This document shows, piece by piece, positions 1-9,426 of a stretch of DNA of 64,000 nucleotides. The translations under genes were made by a program, and so were the position numbers. Below the pieces are notes generated by a model, which saw only the letters and a list, made by a program, of their open reading frames with translations, had not been told where the DNA came from and did no database searches. Each line of letters opens with the position of its first letter. The first letter of the stretch is position 1. Source of the stretch: an uncultured Alistipes sp. (GTDB lineage Bacteria > Bacteroidota > Bacteroidia > Bacteroidales > Rikenellaceae); assembly GCA_910583985.1 (NCBI GenBank), contig CAJTYA010000002.1, positions 1 through 64,000 on the forward strand, in the 5' to 3' direction.

Positions 1-989
1 GCGGGTTCATCACCAAGCTCTGCGTGGACGAAGGATCGGTCGTGCGCAAGGGACAGGTGCTTTTCGAAATCGACCCCGTGCAGTATCAGGAAGCGGTCAA
101 TATGGCCGAAGCAAGCGTCAACGTGGCCAAGGCGGCCGTGGGTACAGCCCGGCTGACCGCCGAAAACAAACGCCAGCTTTTCGGCAAGAACATCATCAGC
201 GAGTACGATATGCGAATGGCCGAAAATACGTTGGCGCAGGCCGAAGCCCAGTTGGCGCAGGCCGAAGCCCAGTTGGTCAATGCCCGCAAGAACCTCTCCT
301 ATACGAAAGTGACCAGCCCGTCGAACGGCGTGGTGGGCAAGGTGCCGTTCCGTGTGGGCAGTCTGGTCGGACCGACGTCGGGCGTGGCGCTGACGACCGT
401 TTCGGACGATTCGCAGATGTATGCCTATTTTTCGCTGAACGAAAAGGAAATCCTCGACCTGCTCCGCCGGAGCGAAGGGTCGGTGCAGGGCGCGTTGAGC
501 CAGATGCCCGACGTGACGCTCAAGCTGGCCGACGGGACCATCTATCCGCTCACCGGCAAGATCGAAACCCTCAGCGGGGTGATCGACGTGGCTACCGGTA
601 CGTCCGTGGTGAGGGCGCTGTTCGATAATCCCGACCGGATGCTGCGCAGCGGCGGGTCGGGCGTGGTGATGCTGCCCGTGACGAAAGATTCGGTGCTGGT
701 GGTTCCCCAGAGTGCGACGAGCGAGGTGCAGGATAAGAAATACGTGTTCGTCGTGAGCGACAGCTCGACGGTGCAGCAGACCGAAATCGGCATTCTGTCC
801 GTCAACGATGGCAAGCAGTATGTCGTGACGTCGGGCCTGAACCCCGGCGACAGGATCGTTGCCGAAGGCGTGGGCGTGCTTCGCAACGGCATGACGATCA
901 AACCTATTACGCCGGCCGAAGCCGCGGCCAAACTCCAAGGCGCCATCCAGCAGCAACAGGCCGCTGCTGCCGCCGCTGCCGGAAAATAG
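1..989 (+). CDS. RND efflux periplasmic adaptor (membrane fusion protein), 5' truncated
   Basis: Periplasmic adaptor subunit of a tripartite RND drug-efflux pump of the AcrA/MexA type, linking the inner-membrane pump to the outer-membrane channel. The reading frame is open from base 3, so the true start, signal peptide and first part of the lipoyl domain lie left of the window. Visible are the lipoyl half-motif (VVRKGQVLFEIDP), an alpha-helical hairpin rich in Ala/Gln/Glu, the second lipoyl half (TSPSNGVVGKVPFRVGSLV), beta-barrel and membrane-proximal domains, and a low-complexity Gln/Ala tail. The hairpin contains a perfect 21-bp duplication (231-251 and 252-272) encoding LAQAEAQ twice. The pump gene starts 39 nt downstream and the channel gene follows, so the three form one operon. 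The family call is secure; the substrate cannot be told. Confidence 0.93.
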   Translation, partial: GFITKLCVDEGSVVRKGQVLFEIDPVQYQEAVNMAEASVNVAKAAVGTARLTAENKRQLFGKNIISEYDMRMAENTLAQAEAQLAQAEAQLVNARKNLSYTKVTSPSNGVVGKVPFRVGSLVGPTSGVALTTVSDDSQMYAYFSLNEKEILDLLRRSEGSVQGALSQMPDVTLKLADGTIYPLTGKIETLSGVIDVATGTSVVRALFDNPDRMLRSGGSGVVMLPVTKDSVLVVPQSATSEVQDKKYVFVVSDSSTVQQTEIGILSVNDGKQYVVTSGLNPGDRIVAEGVGVLRNGMTIKPITPAEAAAKLQGAIQQQQAAAAAAAGK

Positions 990-1028
990 CGGCGGGATCG
1001 TGAAACGGTTTAAATTTTAAGGAGAATT

Positions 1029-4000
1029 ATGAAATTAGACAGATTTATAAAACGCCCGGTATTGTCCACGGTGATCTCCATCCTGATCGTCATACTAGGA
1101 ATTCTGGGGTTGGTGTCGCTACCCGTCACGCAGTATCCCGACATCGCCCCGCCGACCGTGCAGGTCAGCACGTCCTATCAGGGCGCCAATGCCCAGACCG
1201 TGCTGAACAGCGTGATCGCTCCGCTCGAAGAACAGATCAACGGCGTGGAGAACATGATGTACATGACCTCCACCGCCTCCAATACGGGCGAAGCGCAGAT
1301 TCAGGTCTACTTCAAGCAGGGAACCGACCCCGACATGGCGGCGGTGAACGTGCAGAACCGCGTGGCCAAGGCCCAAGGGCTGCTGCCCGCCGAGGTAACC
1401 CGCGTGGGCGTGATTACCAGCAAGCGTCAGACCAGTATGCTGCTGGGTTTCACCATCTACAGCTCCGATGACAAGTACGACGAAACGTTCCTCCAGAACT
1501 ACGTCAAGATCAACGTGATTCCTCAGGTACAGCGTGTGCCGGGCGTGGGCGACGCCATGATCATGGGCGCCGACTACTCGATGCGTATCTGGCTCAAGCC
1601 GGATGTGATGGCCCAGTACGGACTGATGCCGACCGACATCTCCGCGGCGCTGGCCGAACAGAATATCGAAGCGGCTCCCGGACAGTTCGGTGAGAACGGT
1701 GACCAGTCCTTCCAGTACATCATGCGCTACAAGGGACGTTTGCAGACGCCCGAAGAGTTCGAGGACATCGTTATCCGGGCTACGGACGACGGAGAGGTGC
1801 TGCGCCTGCGCGATGTCGCGCGCGTCGAGCTGGGCGGTCTTTCCTACGCCTTCGGAACGCGTTCGAATACGCATCCGGCCGTGACGGCGATGATTTTCCA
1901 GACGGCCGGTTCGAACGCCACGCAGATCATCAAGGACATCAAGGCCATTCTTGAAAAATCGGCCGAGGACTTCCCGCCGGGCGTGAAGTACGATGTGCTC
2001 ATCGACGCCAACGACTTCCTCTTCGCCTCGATCCACGAGGTGATCAAGACGCTCATCGAGGCTTTCATTCTGGTGTTCCTCGTCGTGTTCGTCTTCCTGC
2101 AGGACTTCCGTTCCACGTTGATTCCCGCCATCGCCATTCCGGTGGCTCTGGTCGGTACGTTCTTCGTGCTGTATCTTATCGGGTTCAGTGTGAACCTGCT
2201 GACCCTCTGTGCCCTCGTGCTGGCTATCGCCATCGTCGTCGATGACGCCATCGTCGTCGTCGAGGCGGTGCACGCCAAACTCGACCAAGGGTACAAGTCA
2301 CCGGTCAAGGCGTCCATCGACGCGATGAACGAAATCTCCGGCGCCATCGTTTCCATCACGCTGGTGATGATGGCCGTGTTCATTCCCGTGAGCTTCATGG
2401 GCGGAACTTCCGGTACGTTCTACCGCCAGTTCGGTCTGACGATGGCCATCGCCATCGGTCTGTCGGCCGTCAACGCACTGACGCTGAGTCCCGCACTCTG
2501 CGCCTTGTTCCTCAAGCCGCACAAGGACGAGCACGGGAAGAAGCCGAGTCCCATCCAGCGTTTCCACCGGGCCTTCAATGCGGCTTACGACGTGACGCTC
2601 GACAAGTATAAGAAAGGGGTGAACTTCTTCATCAAACGCAAGTGGGTGGCGTTCGGTGCGGTCGTGGCCAGCGTACTCGTGCTGGTGGGACTGATGCGGA
2701 TCACGCCGACGGGTATGGTGCCCAACGAGGATACCGGAACGTTCTTCGTGATCGTCCACATGCCGCCCGCCACCTCGCTGGAGAAGACGCAGGCCACGCT
2801 GGCCCGCGTAGACAGTCTGTTGAGCGCGAATCCCGCCATCCGAATCCGAAGCGAAATCGCCGGTTACAGTTTCATCGCCGGTCAGGGCAGCGCTTACGGT
2901 ACGTTCATCTGCAAGCTCCATCCGTGGGATAAGAGAACCGGCAAGGGACAGGACGTCAATTCGATCGTCGGCAGCATCTACATGCAGGCTCCTGCCCTGT
3001 TCAAGGACGCCCAGATCTTGGCTTTCGCTCCGCCGATGATCATGGGGTACAGCATCACGAACGGTTTCGAGCTGAACCTGCAGGACAAGACGGGCGGCGA
3101 CGTGAATGAATTCTTCAAGGTCGCGCAGAACTTCCTCGCCAAGCTCAACGAACGGCCGGAAATCGCTGCGGCCCAGACGGCTTTCAACCCCGGCTATCCG
3201 CAGTATATGGTCGACATCGACGTGGCCAAGTGCAAGCAGGCGGGTCTGAGTCCCAGTACGCTGCTCTCCGCGCTGCAAGGCTACTACGGCGGTCTGTACG
3301 CTTCGAACTTCAACCGTTTCGGTCGTCTGTACCGCGTCATGGTGCAGGCCGACGCCGACTATCGCGTGAGCCCCGAAACGCTCAACAACATCATGGTCCG
3401 CAACGGAGCCGAAATGGCGCCCATCTCGCAGTTCGTGACGCTGAGAAAAGTGTACGGACCCGACAATATCAAGCGTTTCAACATGTTCACCTCCATCGCC
3501 ATCAACGGATCGCCCAACCCCCAATACAGTTCGGGACAGGCCATCCAGGCCATCGAGGAGGTGGCGGCCGAGACGCTGCCGACGGGTTACGGTTTCGAGT
3601 ATTCGGGTATGACGCGTGAGGAGCAGTCTACGAGCGGAAGCACGACGTTCATCATTTTCGCGCTGTGTCTCGTGTTCGTCTACCTGCTGCTGAGTGCCCA
3701 GTACGAAAGTTACATCCTGCCGCTGGTCGTGATTCTCTCGATTCCGTCCGGTCTGATGGGCAGCTTCCTTTTCGCTCAGTTCATGGGCGTGCAGAACGAC
3801 ATCTACCTCCAGATCGCGCTCATCATGCTCATCGGTCTGTTGGCCAAGAACGCCATCCTGATCACCGAGTTCGCGCTCGAAAGACGCCGGACCGGCATGG
3901 GCATCGTCGCTTCGGCCGTCATGGGCGCTTCGGCCCGTCTGCGTCCGATCCTGATGACCTCGCTGGCGATGGTGATCGGTCTGTTGCCGATGATGTTCGC

Positions 4001-4202
4001 CTCCGGCGTAGGCGCCAACGGCAACAGCACGCTGGGTACGGGTGCCATCGGGGGCATGCTCATCGGTATGATCTGTCAGATTTTCGTCGTGCCGGCCCTT
4101 TTCGTCGCCTTCGAAGCGCTGCAGGAGAAATTCAAACCGATCCGTTGGGACGATACGGACAATTCCGAAATCGAAGCCGAAATCGAACAATACACCAAAT
4201 AG
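1029..4202 (+). CDS. RND multidrug efflux permease (AcrB/HAE1 family)
   Basis: Inner-membrane proton-driven exporter, 1057 residues, the normal size for the HAE1 family. The N-terminus (FIKRPVLSTVISILIVILG) is the usual first membrane helix, followed by the porter domain. The proton-relay residues are present: the Asp pair in AIVVDDAIVVVE at about residues 405-406, and the Lys in LLAKNAILITEFA at about residue 940. Two repeats of six membrane helices flank two large periplasmic loops. It lies between the adaptor gene and the channel gene, only 3 nt before the latter, so co-expression as a complete tripartite pump is expected. The ATG follows an AAGGAGAA purine tract. Substrates are unknown. 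Confidence 0.96.
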   Translation: MKLDRFIKRPVLSTVISILIVILGILGLVSLPVTQYPDIAPPTVQVSTSYQGANAQTVLNSVIAPLEEQINGVENMMYMTSTASNTGEAQIQVYFKQGTDPDMAAVNVQNRVAKAQGLLPAEVTRVGVITSKRQTSMLLGFTIYSSDDKYDETFLQNYVKINVIPQVQRVPGVGDAMIMGADYSMRIWLKPDVMAQYGLMPTDISAALAEQNIEAAPGQFGENGDQSFQYIMRYKGRLQTPEEFEDIVIRATDDGEVLRLRDVARVELGGLSYAFGTRSNTHPAVTAMIFQTAGSNATQIIKDIKAILEKSAEDFPPGVKYDVLIDANDFLFASIHEVIKTLIEAFILVFLVVFVFLQDFRSTLIPAIAIPVALVGTFFVLYLIGFSVNLLTLCALVLAIAIVVDDAIVVVEAVHAKLDQGYKSPVKASIDAMNEISGAIVSITLVMMAVFIPVSFMGGTSGTFYRQFGLTMAIAIGLSAVNALTLSPALCALFLKPHKDEHGKKPSPIQRFHRAFNAAYDVTLDKYKKGVNFFIKRKWVAFGAVVASVLVLVGLMRITPTGMVPNEDTGTFFVIVHMPPATSLEKTQATLARVDSLLSANPAIRIRSEIAGYSFIAGQGSAYGTFICKLHPWDKRTGKGQDVNSIVGSIYMQAPALFKDAQILAFAPPMIMGYSITNGFELNLQDKTGGDVNEFFKVAQNFLAKLNERPEIAAAQTAFNPGYPQYMVDIDVAKCKQAGLSPSTLLSALQGYYGGLYASNFNRFGRLYRVMVQADADYRVSPETLNNIMVRNGAEMAPISQFVTLRKVYGPDNIKRFNMFTSIAINGSPNPQYSSGQAIQAIEEVAAETLPTGYGFEYSGMTREEQSTSGSTTFIIFALCLVFVYLLLSAQYESYILPLVVILSIPSGLMGSFLFAQFMGVQNDIYLQIALIMLIGLLAKNAILITEFALERRRTGMGIVASAVMGASARLRPILMTSLAMVIGLLPMMFASGVGANGNSTLGTGAIGGMLIGMICQIFVVPALFVAFEALQEKFKPIRWDDTDNSEIEAEIEQYTK

Positions 4203-4205
4203 AAA

Positions 4206-5603
4206 ATGAAAAAACAGCATATCGTATATCTCGTTTGTATGACGGCGCTGCTGAGCGGCTGTCATATCTACAAGCCCTATGCGCGTCCCGAAGTGGACGC
4301 GAAGGGCCTCTACCGCGATCCGGTTTCGGCCACCGATACGCTCTCTTCGGATACGGTCAGCATGGGCAACCTGCCGTGGGAACAGGTCTTCACCGACCCC
4401 ATGCTGCAAGCGCTCATCCGTCAGGGCTTGGCCGAAAACACCGACTTGCAGAAAGCGGCGCTCGTGGTCAAGGAAGCCGAAGCGGGCCTGATGTCCGCAC
4501 GGCTGGCCTATACACCGACGCTGAATCTCGCTCCAAATGGCGGGGTGATTTGGAACGAATTGCTCGCTGGACGGCGTAGAGTATGGCAATGGACGGCTCC
4601 CGCCGTGGCATCGAGCTGGGAGATCGACATTTTCGGCCGGGTGCTCAACGCCAAGCGCGGAGCCAAAGCCGCGTTGTTGCAGAGCAGAGCCTATAAACAG
4701 GCCGTGCAGACGCAGATCGTGTCGGCCATCGCCAATTACTATTACACGCTGTTGATGCTCGACAGGCAGCTTTCGATCACGGAAGGTACGTCGGCGCTGT
4801 GGAAAAAGACGGTCGCCACGATGCGCGACCTGAAAGAAGCCGGCTACGTGAACGAAGCGGCCGTCGTGCAGAGCGAGGCCAACAGCTACATGGTCGAAGC
4901 GTCGATTCCCGATCTCGAAAAACAGATCAGGGAAGTCGAGAACGCGCTTTCGGTGCTGCTCAAACAGGCTCCGCAGCGGATCGCGCGGGGCACGATGGAG
5001 GGACAGTCCTTCCCCGAAATCATGCAGGTCGGAGTGCCCGTGCAGTTGCTTTCGAACCGGCCCGACGTGCAGGCCGCCGAAATGGCGTTGGCCAGTGCGT
5101 ATTACAATACGAACGTAGCCCGTTCGGCGTTCTATCCCCAGTTGTCGATCAGCGGTCAGTTCGGGTGGACCAATACGTTGGGGGCACCTGTCTTCAATCC
5201 CGGCAAGATGATCGCCAATGCCGTGGGCAATCTGACCGCGCCCATTTTCAACCGCGGGGGCAATCTGGCCCGCCTGCGCGTGGCCAAGGCGCAGCAGCAG
5301 GAGGCTTTGCTCGACTTCGAACAGTCGCTGCTCGATGCCGGCAGCGAGGTGAGCAACGCGCTCTTCGCGTACCGCAGCGCACAGGAGAAGGCCGTGCAGC
5401 GGGAGCGGCAGATCGCTTCGCTCGAAAAATCGGTGGAATATACCGAACAGTTGATTACGCACGGAACGACGACCTATCTGGAAGTGCTGACCGCCCAACA
5501 GTCGCTGCTGAGCGCCCGTCTTTCGGGCGTGAACGACGAGTTCCAGCAGATTCAGGCCGTCGTGGACCTTTACCGGGCGCTGGGCGGCGGTCGTACCGAA
5601 TAA
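4206..5603 (+). CDS. Outer-membrane efflux channel lipoprotein (OprM/TolC family)
   Basis: TolC-like outer-membrane factor that forms the exit duct for the pump encoded upstream. The 465-residue protein starts with a lipoprotein signal ending in ALLSGC (lipidated Cys at residue 19), as in OprM/NodT proteins. Two homologous OEP halves of long alpha-helices follow, with FDPGKMIANAVGNLTAPIF-like and LLSARLSGVNDEFQQIQAVV-like segments typical of the family. The start codon lies 3 nt after the permease stop and lpxA begins 19 nt after this gene. Family and role are secure from sequence and context. Confidence 0.94.
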   Translation: MKKQHIVYLVCMTALLSGCHIYKPYARPEVDAKGLYRDPVSATDTLSSDTVSMGNLPWEQVFTDPMLQALIRQGLAENTDLQKAALVVKEAEAGLMSARLAYTPTLNLAPNGGVIWNELLAGRRRVWQWTAPAVASSWEIDIFGRVLNAKRGAKAALLQSRAYKQAVQTQIVSAIANYYYTLLMLDRQLSITEGTSALWKKTVATMRDLKEAGYVNEAAVVQSEANSYMVEASIPDLEKQIREVENALSVLLKQAPQRIARGTMEGQSFPEIMQVGVPVQLLSNRPDVQAAEMALASAYYNTNVARSAFYPQLSISGQFGWTNTLGAPVFNPGKMIANAVGNLTAPIFNRGGNLARLRVAKAQQQEALLDFEQSLLDAGSEVSNALFAYRSAQEKAVQRERQIASLEKSVEYTEQLITHGTTTYLEVLTAQQSLLSARLSGVNDEFQQIQAVVDLYRALGGGRTE

Positions 5604-5622
5604 CCGTAAAAAAATCTAGACT

Positions 5623-6405
5623 ATGATCAGTCCATTAGCTTATGTAGATGCGGATGCGAAACTCGGTCGGAACGTGATCGTGCATCCGTTCGCTTATATC
5701 GACAAGAACGTGACGATCGGCGACGACTGCGAAATCATGCCCTATGCGAGCGTGCTCAGCGGAACCCGCATGGGGAAGGGAAACGTCGTCTACCAGTCGG
5801 CCATCGTGGGCGCCACGCCGCAGGATTTCAAGTTCCGGGGCGAGGATACGGTGCTCGAAATCGGCGATAACAACACCATTCGCGAGAAGGTGATCATCAA
5901 CCGGGCGACCTATCCCTCCGGCAAGACGTCCATCGGTAACGGAAACTACCTGCTCGAAGGCGTGCACATCGCTCACGACACGCATGTAGGCAACGATTGC
6001 GTGCTGGGCAACGGAGCCAAGACAGCCGGAAACTGCGAGGTGTGCGACCATGCGATTTTGGGCAGCGACGTGATTCTCAAGCACGGCTGCCGCGTCGGAA
6101 GCTGGGCGCTGCTGCGCGACGGCTGTCGGGCCAACAAGGACGTGCCGCCGTATATCGTGGCGGCGCACAACCCCATTTCGTATTACGGGATCAATGCGGT
6201 GCTGCTGGCTAAGCAGGGCCAGTTCGCCGACAACGTGATCGACGACATCGCCAAAGCCTACCGCCAGATCTACCAGTGCGGAACCAGCCTCGACAATGCG
6301 CTCCGGCGGATTCCGGAAGTGATTCCGGTAAGCCCGGAAATCCGTTATCTGCTCGATTTCATCGGGGCGTCCGAAAAGGGCATCATCGGCGTGGCTTCCG
6401 TGTAG
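5623..6405 (+). CDS. lpxA: UDP-N-acetylglucosamine O-acyltransferase LpxA
   Basis: Cytoplasmic acyltransferase that transfers a hydroxyacyl chain from acyl-ACP to the 3-OH of UDP-GlcNAc, the first step of lipid A synthesis. The 260-residue protein is a left-handed beta-helix of hexapeptide repeats (IGDDCEI, LEIGDNN, IGNGNYL, VGNDCVLG). The HIAHDTHVG motif puts the catalytic His at about residue 118, matching His125 of E. coli LpxA, and the C-terminal helical domain is present. It follows the efflux channel gene by 19 nt and is followed by a strong terminator, so it is probably the last gene of that operon. The usual lpxC/fabZ neighbours of Bacteroidetes are not seen here. Confidence 0.93.
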   Translation: MISPLAYVDADAKLGRNVIVHPFAYIDKNVTIGDDCEIMPYASVLSGTRMGKGNVVYQSAIVGATPQDFKFRGEDTVLEIGDNNTIREKVIINRATYPSGKTSIGNGNYLLEGVHIAHDTHVGNDCVLGNGAKTAGNCEVCDHAILGSDVILKHGCRVGSWALLRDGCRANKDVPPYIVAAHNPISYYGINAVLLAKQGQFADNVIDDIAKAYRQIYQCGTSLDNALRRIPEVIPVSPEIRYLLDFIGASEKGIIGVASV

Positions 6406-6428
6406 CGACATCGCCGGTACAATGAAAG

Positions 6429-6476
6429 CGAGGGAGCGTGTCCGAACAGGTCGGACACGTTCCCTCGTCTTTTTTT
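6429..6476 (+). terminator. Intrinsic terminator after lpxA
   Basis: A 17-bp stem (6429-6445 with 6451-6467, one G-T pair) closes a 5-nt loop and is followed by TCTTTTTTT. It lies 24 nt after the lpxA stop and ends the efflux/lpxA operon. Confidence 0.9.
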
Positions 6477-7206
6477 CGGGGCAGAGCGGAAGGCGAAAGG
6501 CGTTTTTCGGAAGGAGGTGCGGTCGTCGGAGGGGGCTTTTTCTGAAAGTGCGGGTAGGTGGAACGAACGCGATGCGGAGAGCGGTTTTGCCGGGGGCTTC
6601 TCCTGAAGGGAGGCCGGATGCCTTTTCGGAGGAGCGGCGGCGAACGGCCGGGCATTGTGCGGAAGACCTCTTTGCCGCGGGCGACCGGACGTGTGCCTGC
6701 GGACGTATTTGTCGTTCGTTTCGTCCGCCGGACGGATCGGAAAAAAACCGGGTGGGGAGGCGGTGCTGTCGTCGGGCCGGCGGTTCTCCGGACGATGCCG
6801 CTGCGCAGGCGGAGGGAATGTCTTTTCGGAGTCCCGCCCGGCAGGTAGCGGGAATACGTGCTCGTAACGAGTCGTTTGGAAAAAACGGCGCAGGCGGCCG
6901 AGGACGGTTCGCCGCCGGGCGCTCCGGTTTTCTCGACGTCGGCGGTTTCATCGCCGGAGCGTTGCGAACGGTCGTCGACAGGTGTTTGTTTCGGTCGAAG
7001 GCGGGGCAGGTGTTCGGTGCGTGCCGGTCGGCTTTTTACAGGATGACTGCGACGTCGGATATTCTGCAACGGGTTGATCGACAACGGAGTGAATGCGGGG
7101 GGTGGTCCGGCCCTCATGCGGGACGGCCGGGGCGGCCGGACAGCGGGGAACGGAAGCGGGGGAGTGTCGGCCGGGGAGGACATCCGCCTGTGGACGAACC
7201 GGACGT
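6477..7206. other. Gene-poor GC-rich spacer
   Basis: Several overlapping ORFs cross this stretch, but their products are Arg/Gly/Pro-rich, carry no recognisable motif, and are open in several frames at once, as expected of very GC-rich noncoding DNA. The + strand looks richer in G than C. I see no repeat, RNA gene or coding signal. Confidence 0.6.
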
Positions 7207-7238
7207 TTTGGCATTTCGGGAAAATTGTAGTAACTTCC
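7207..7238 (+). promoter_or_regulatory. Candidate promoter of the SIMPL gene
   Basis: A -33 TTTG at 7207-7210 is followed after 20 nt by TAACTTCC at 7231-7238, a partial match to the Bacteroidetes -7 element TAnnTTTG. The implied 5' UTR is about 100 nt. Confidence 0.4.
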
Positions 7239-7347
7239 CACGTTCTCCGCGGTGTCCGCCGGACGGCGATCCTTTCGGGATGCGGCTTTCCGGGAGCGAA
7301 GTCGGGGGGAGCGACCTGTATACCTAACTTTTTAAAAAAGCGAAACG

Positions 7348-8064
7348 ATGGAAAAATCGAAGAATTTCTTGGCCGGAGCCGCCTGTCTGGGCGTGGCGCT
7401 GGTCGTTGCCGGCTGGATGCTGAGTGCCGGAATCCGGCATTTCAAGGACAGCGAACGTGTCGTGACGGTCAAGGGATTGGCCGAACGCGAAGTCAAGGCC
7501 GACAAGGTGATCTGGCCGCTCTCTTACAAGGAGGTGGGCGACGACATGCTCGTGCTCTACAACAAGATCGAAAGCACGAACGCCAAGATCGTCGAGTTCC
7601 TCAAGTCGAACGGCATTGCGGAGGATGAGATCACGATCGCTCCGGCCGAGGTCATCGACATGCAGGCGCAGCGTTACGGGCCCGAACGGATCCGCTACCG
7701 TTTCAATGCGACGGCCGTCATTACGGTCATTTCGACCGACGTGGACCGGGTGATGAAGCTGATGTCCCGGCAGAGCGACCTGCTCAAGCAGGGCGTGGCC
7801 ATCGGCGGGGAGGATTACCGCTATCAGCCCCAGTTCCTCTATACCTCCTCGGCCCTGAACGACATCAAGCCCGAAATGATCGAGGAGGCGACGCACAACG
7901 CCCGTGCGGCGGCCGACAAGTTCGCCCACGACTCGGACAGCCGCATCGGGAAGATCAAACAGGCTAACCAAGGCCAGTTCTCGATCTCGGACCGGGACGG
8001 CAATACGCCCAACGTCAAGACGGTGCGTGTCGTCACGACGATCGAATACTACCTCAAGAACTAA
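7348..8064 (+). CDS. SIMPL domain-containing protein (DUF541)
   Basis: A 238-residue protein with an N-terminal membrane anchor or uncleaved signal (residues 7-26, FLAGAACLGVALVVAGWML) followed by a SIMPL/DUF541 domain. Family hallmarks are VTVKGLAEREVKADKVIW near the start of the domain and a late KTVRVVTTIEYYL strand. The anchor implies that the domain lies in the periplasm. SIMPL proteins have been linked to envelope or oxidative stress, but the biochemical role is not settled and nothing here narrows it. The gene stands alone: a long spacer precedes it and a terminator-like hairpin follows 18 nt after the stop. Confidence 0.88.
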   Translation: MEKSKNFLAGAACLGVALVVAGWMLSAGIRHFKDSERVVTVKGLAEREVKADKVIWPLSYKEVGDDMLVLYNKIESTNAKIVEFLKSNGIAEDEITIAPAEVIDMQAQRYGPERIRYRFNATAVITVISTDVDRVMKLMSRQSDLLKQGVAIGGEDYRYQPQFLYTSSALNDIKPEMIEEATHNARAAADKFAHDSDSRIGKIKQANQGQFSISDRDGNTPNVKTVRVVTTIEYYLKN

Positions 8065-8081
8065 CGGAGCGGCGGACGGCT

Positions 8082-8117
8082 GCGGGCGGAAAACCGACCC
8101 GCGGCCGCCCGCTTTTT
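8082..8117 (+). terminator. Intrinsic terminator after the SIMPL gene
   Basis: GCGGGCGG (8082-8089) pairs with CCGCCCGC (8105-8112) and is followed directly by TTTTT. It separates the SIMPL gene from the oxidoreductase at 8159. Confidence 0.75.
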
Positions 8118-8158
8118 CGAATCGACCTCAAACCGAACTTAAAATAAATACCTGAATC

Positions 8159-9412
8159 ATGAAACGAAGGGACTTTCTGAAAACATTCGCGGGGATGGCC
8201 GCCCTGACCGTCGTGCCGCGCCATGTGCTCGGCGGAGTCGGCTATACGGCTCCGAGCGACCAGCTCACCAAGGGCATCATCGGCGTGGGTTCGATGGGGC
8301 GGGGGCATTACGGATATGCCGGCACCCGTCTGGTGGCCATCTGCGACGTCGACAAGAACCATCTGAAAGCCGGTGCGGAACTCGCCGGCGAGAAGATCGC
8401 CACGTACAGCGACTACCGCAAGCTGATCGCCGATCCGAACGTGGACATCGTGCATATCGCCACGCCGCCCCACTGGCACGGCATCATGGCCGCCGACGCG
8501 GCCAAGGCCGGCAAGGACATCTGGTGCGAAAAGCCCATGACGCGCACCATCGGCGAGGGAAAGAGGGTCATGGAGGCCGTCCGCCGCAACGGCAACGTGT
8601 TCCGGCTCAATACGTGGTTCCGTTTCGCCGATACGTTCTACGGCATGAATACGACCGTGGACAAAATCAAGAAACTGGTCGACAGCGGCATGCTCGGATG
8701 GCCGCTGAAAGTGACCATCAGCAAGCATACCGGCTTCAACTGGAAATTCTTCTGGGTGGGCAACGAGAAACTCGAAGAACAGAAGGTGCCCGCCGAACTC
8801 GACTACGACATGTGGTTAGGGCCGGCGCCCTACAAACCCTACAACTCCCATCGCGTCCATCAGACGTTCCGGGGCTATTGGGACTACGATGCCGGCGGAC
8901 TGGGCGACATGGGGCAGCACTACATCGACCCGGTGCAGTATCTGCTGGGCAAGGACGACACGAGCCCCGTTTCGGTCGAAATAGACGCCCCGGAGCAGCA
9001 TCCCGATGCCGTGGGAACGTGGCGTAAGATCGAATACACCTATGCCGACGGCTGCAAGATCGTGCTCTACGGCGAGGACAACGGCAGTCCGAACGACGCC
9101 TATATCGAAGGCCCCAACGGAAAGGTCTACCCCAATTTCCAGTGCGACATTCCCGACTGGGAGCGCAAGTTAGCCGAATTTCCCGATCCGCTGCCGCAGC
9201 AGACCGATTTCGTCGAATGCGTCCGCAAGCGCCGGAAATTCGCCCTGAACGAAGAGAACGGATTCCGCTCGGCCACGATCGTCAACATGGGCGGTGTGGC
9301 GCTGCGGCTGGGACGTTCGCTGAAGTTCGATCCCGAAAAACTCCTGTTCGTCGACGACGATGCCGCCAACCGGTTGATCGACCAGCCGATGCGTGCGCCT
9401 TGGACCCTTTAG
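8159..9412 (+). CDS. Gfo/Idh/MocA family oxidoreductase with Tat-type signal
   Basis: NAD(P)-dependent sugar oxidoreductase of 417 residues. It begins with a twin-arginine-like signal (MKRRDFLKTFAGMAALTVV), as in many exported Bacteroidetes members of this family. The Rossmann fold shows GIIGVGSMGRGHYG at about residues 40-50, and the EKPMTRT motif carries the conserved Lys of the EKP triad. The C-terminal substrate domain includes GGLGDMGQHYIDPVQYLLG. The next gene, 14 nt downstream, encodes a protein with two DUF1080 domains, annotated elsewhere as 3-keto-disaccharide hydrolase. Gfo/Idh/MocA enzymes can oxidise glycoside C3, so I infer a coupled oxidation-elimination route. The exact substrate is unknown. 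Confidence 0.92.
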   Translation: MKRRDFLKTFAGMAALTVVPRHVLGGVGYTAPSDQLTKGIIGVGSMGRGHYGYAGTRLVAICDVDKNHLKAGAELAGEKIATYSDYRKLIADPNVDIVHIATPPHWHGIMAADAAKAGKDIWCEKPMTRTIGEGKRVMEAVRRNGNVFRLNTWFRFADTFYGMNTTVDKIKKLVDSGMLGWPLKVTISKHTGFNWKFFWVGNEKLEEQKVPAELDYDMWLGPAPYKPYNSHRVHQTFRGYWDYDAGGLGDMGQHYIDPVQYLLGKDDTSPVSVEIDAPEQHPDAVGTWRKIEYTYADGCKIVLYGEDNGSPNDAYIEGPNGKVYPNFQCDIPDWERKLAEFPDPLPQQTDFVECVRKRRKFALNEENGFRSATIVNMGGVALRLGRSLKFDPEKLLFVDDDAANRLIDQPMRAPWTL

Positions 9413-9426
9413 TTTAACCCCAAACG

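Noticed and set aside
2298..5498. A 1066-codon open frame on the minus strand opposite the RND pump and channel genes
   Set aside because: It is antisense to two clear genes, is rich in Arg/His/Asp and has no motif. GC-rich codon choice on the + strand removes stops from this frame.
6422..7327. A 301-codon ORF after lpxA
   Set aside because: It begins inside a strong intrinsic terminator, is Arg/Gly-rich and competes with open frames in other registers.
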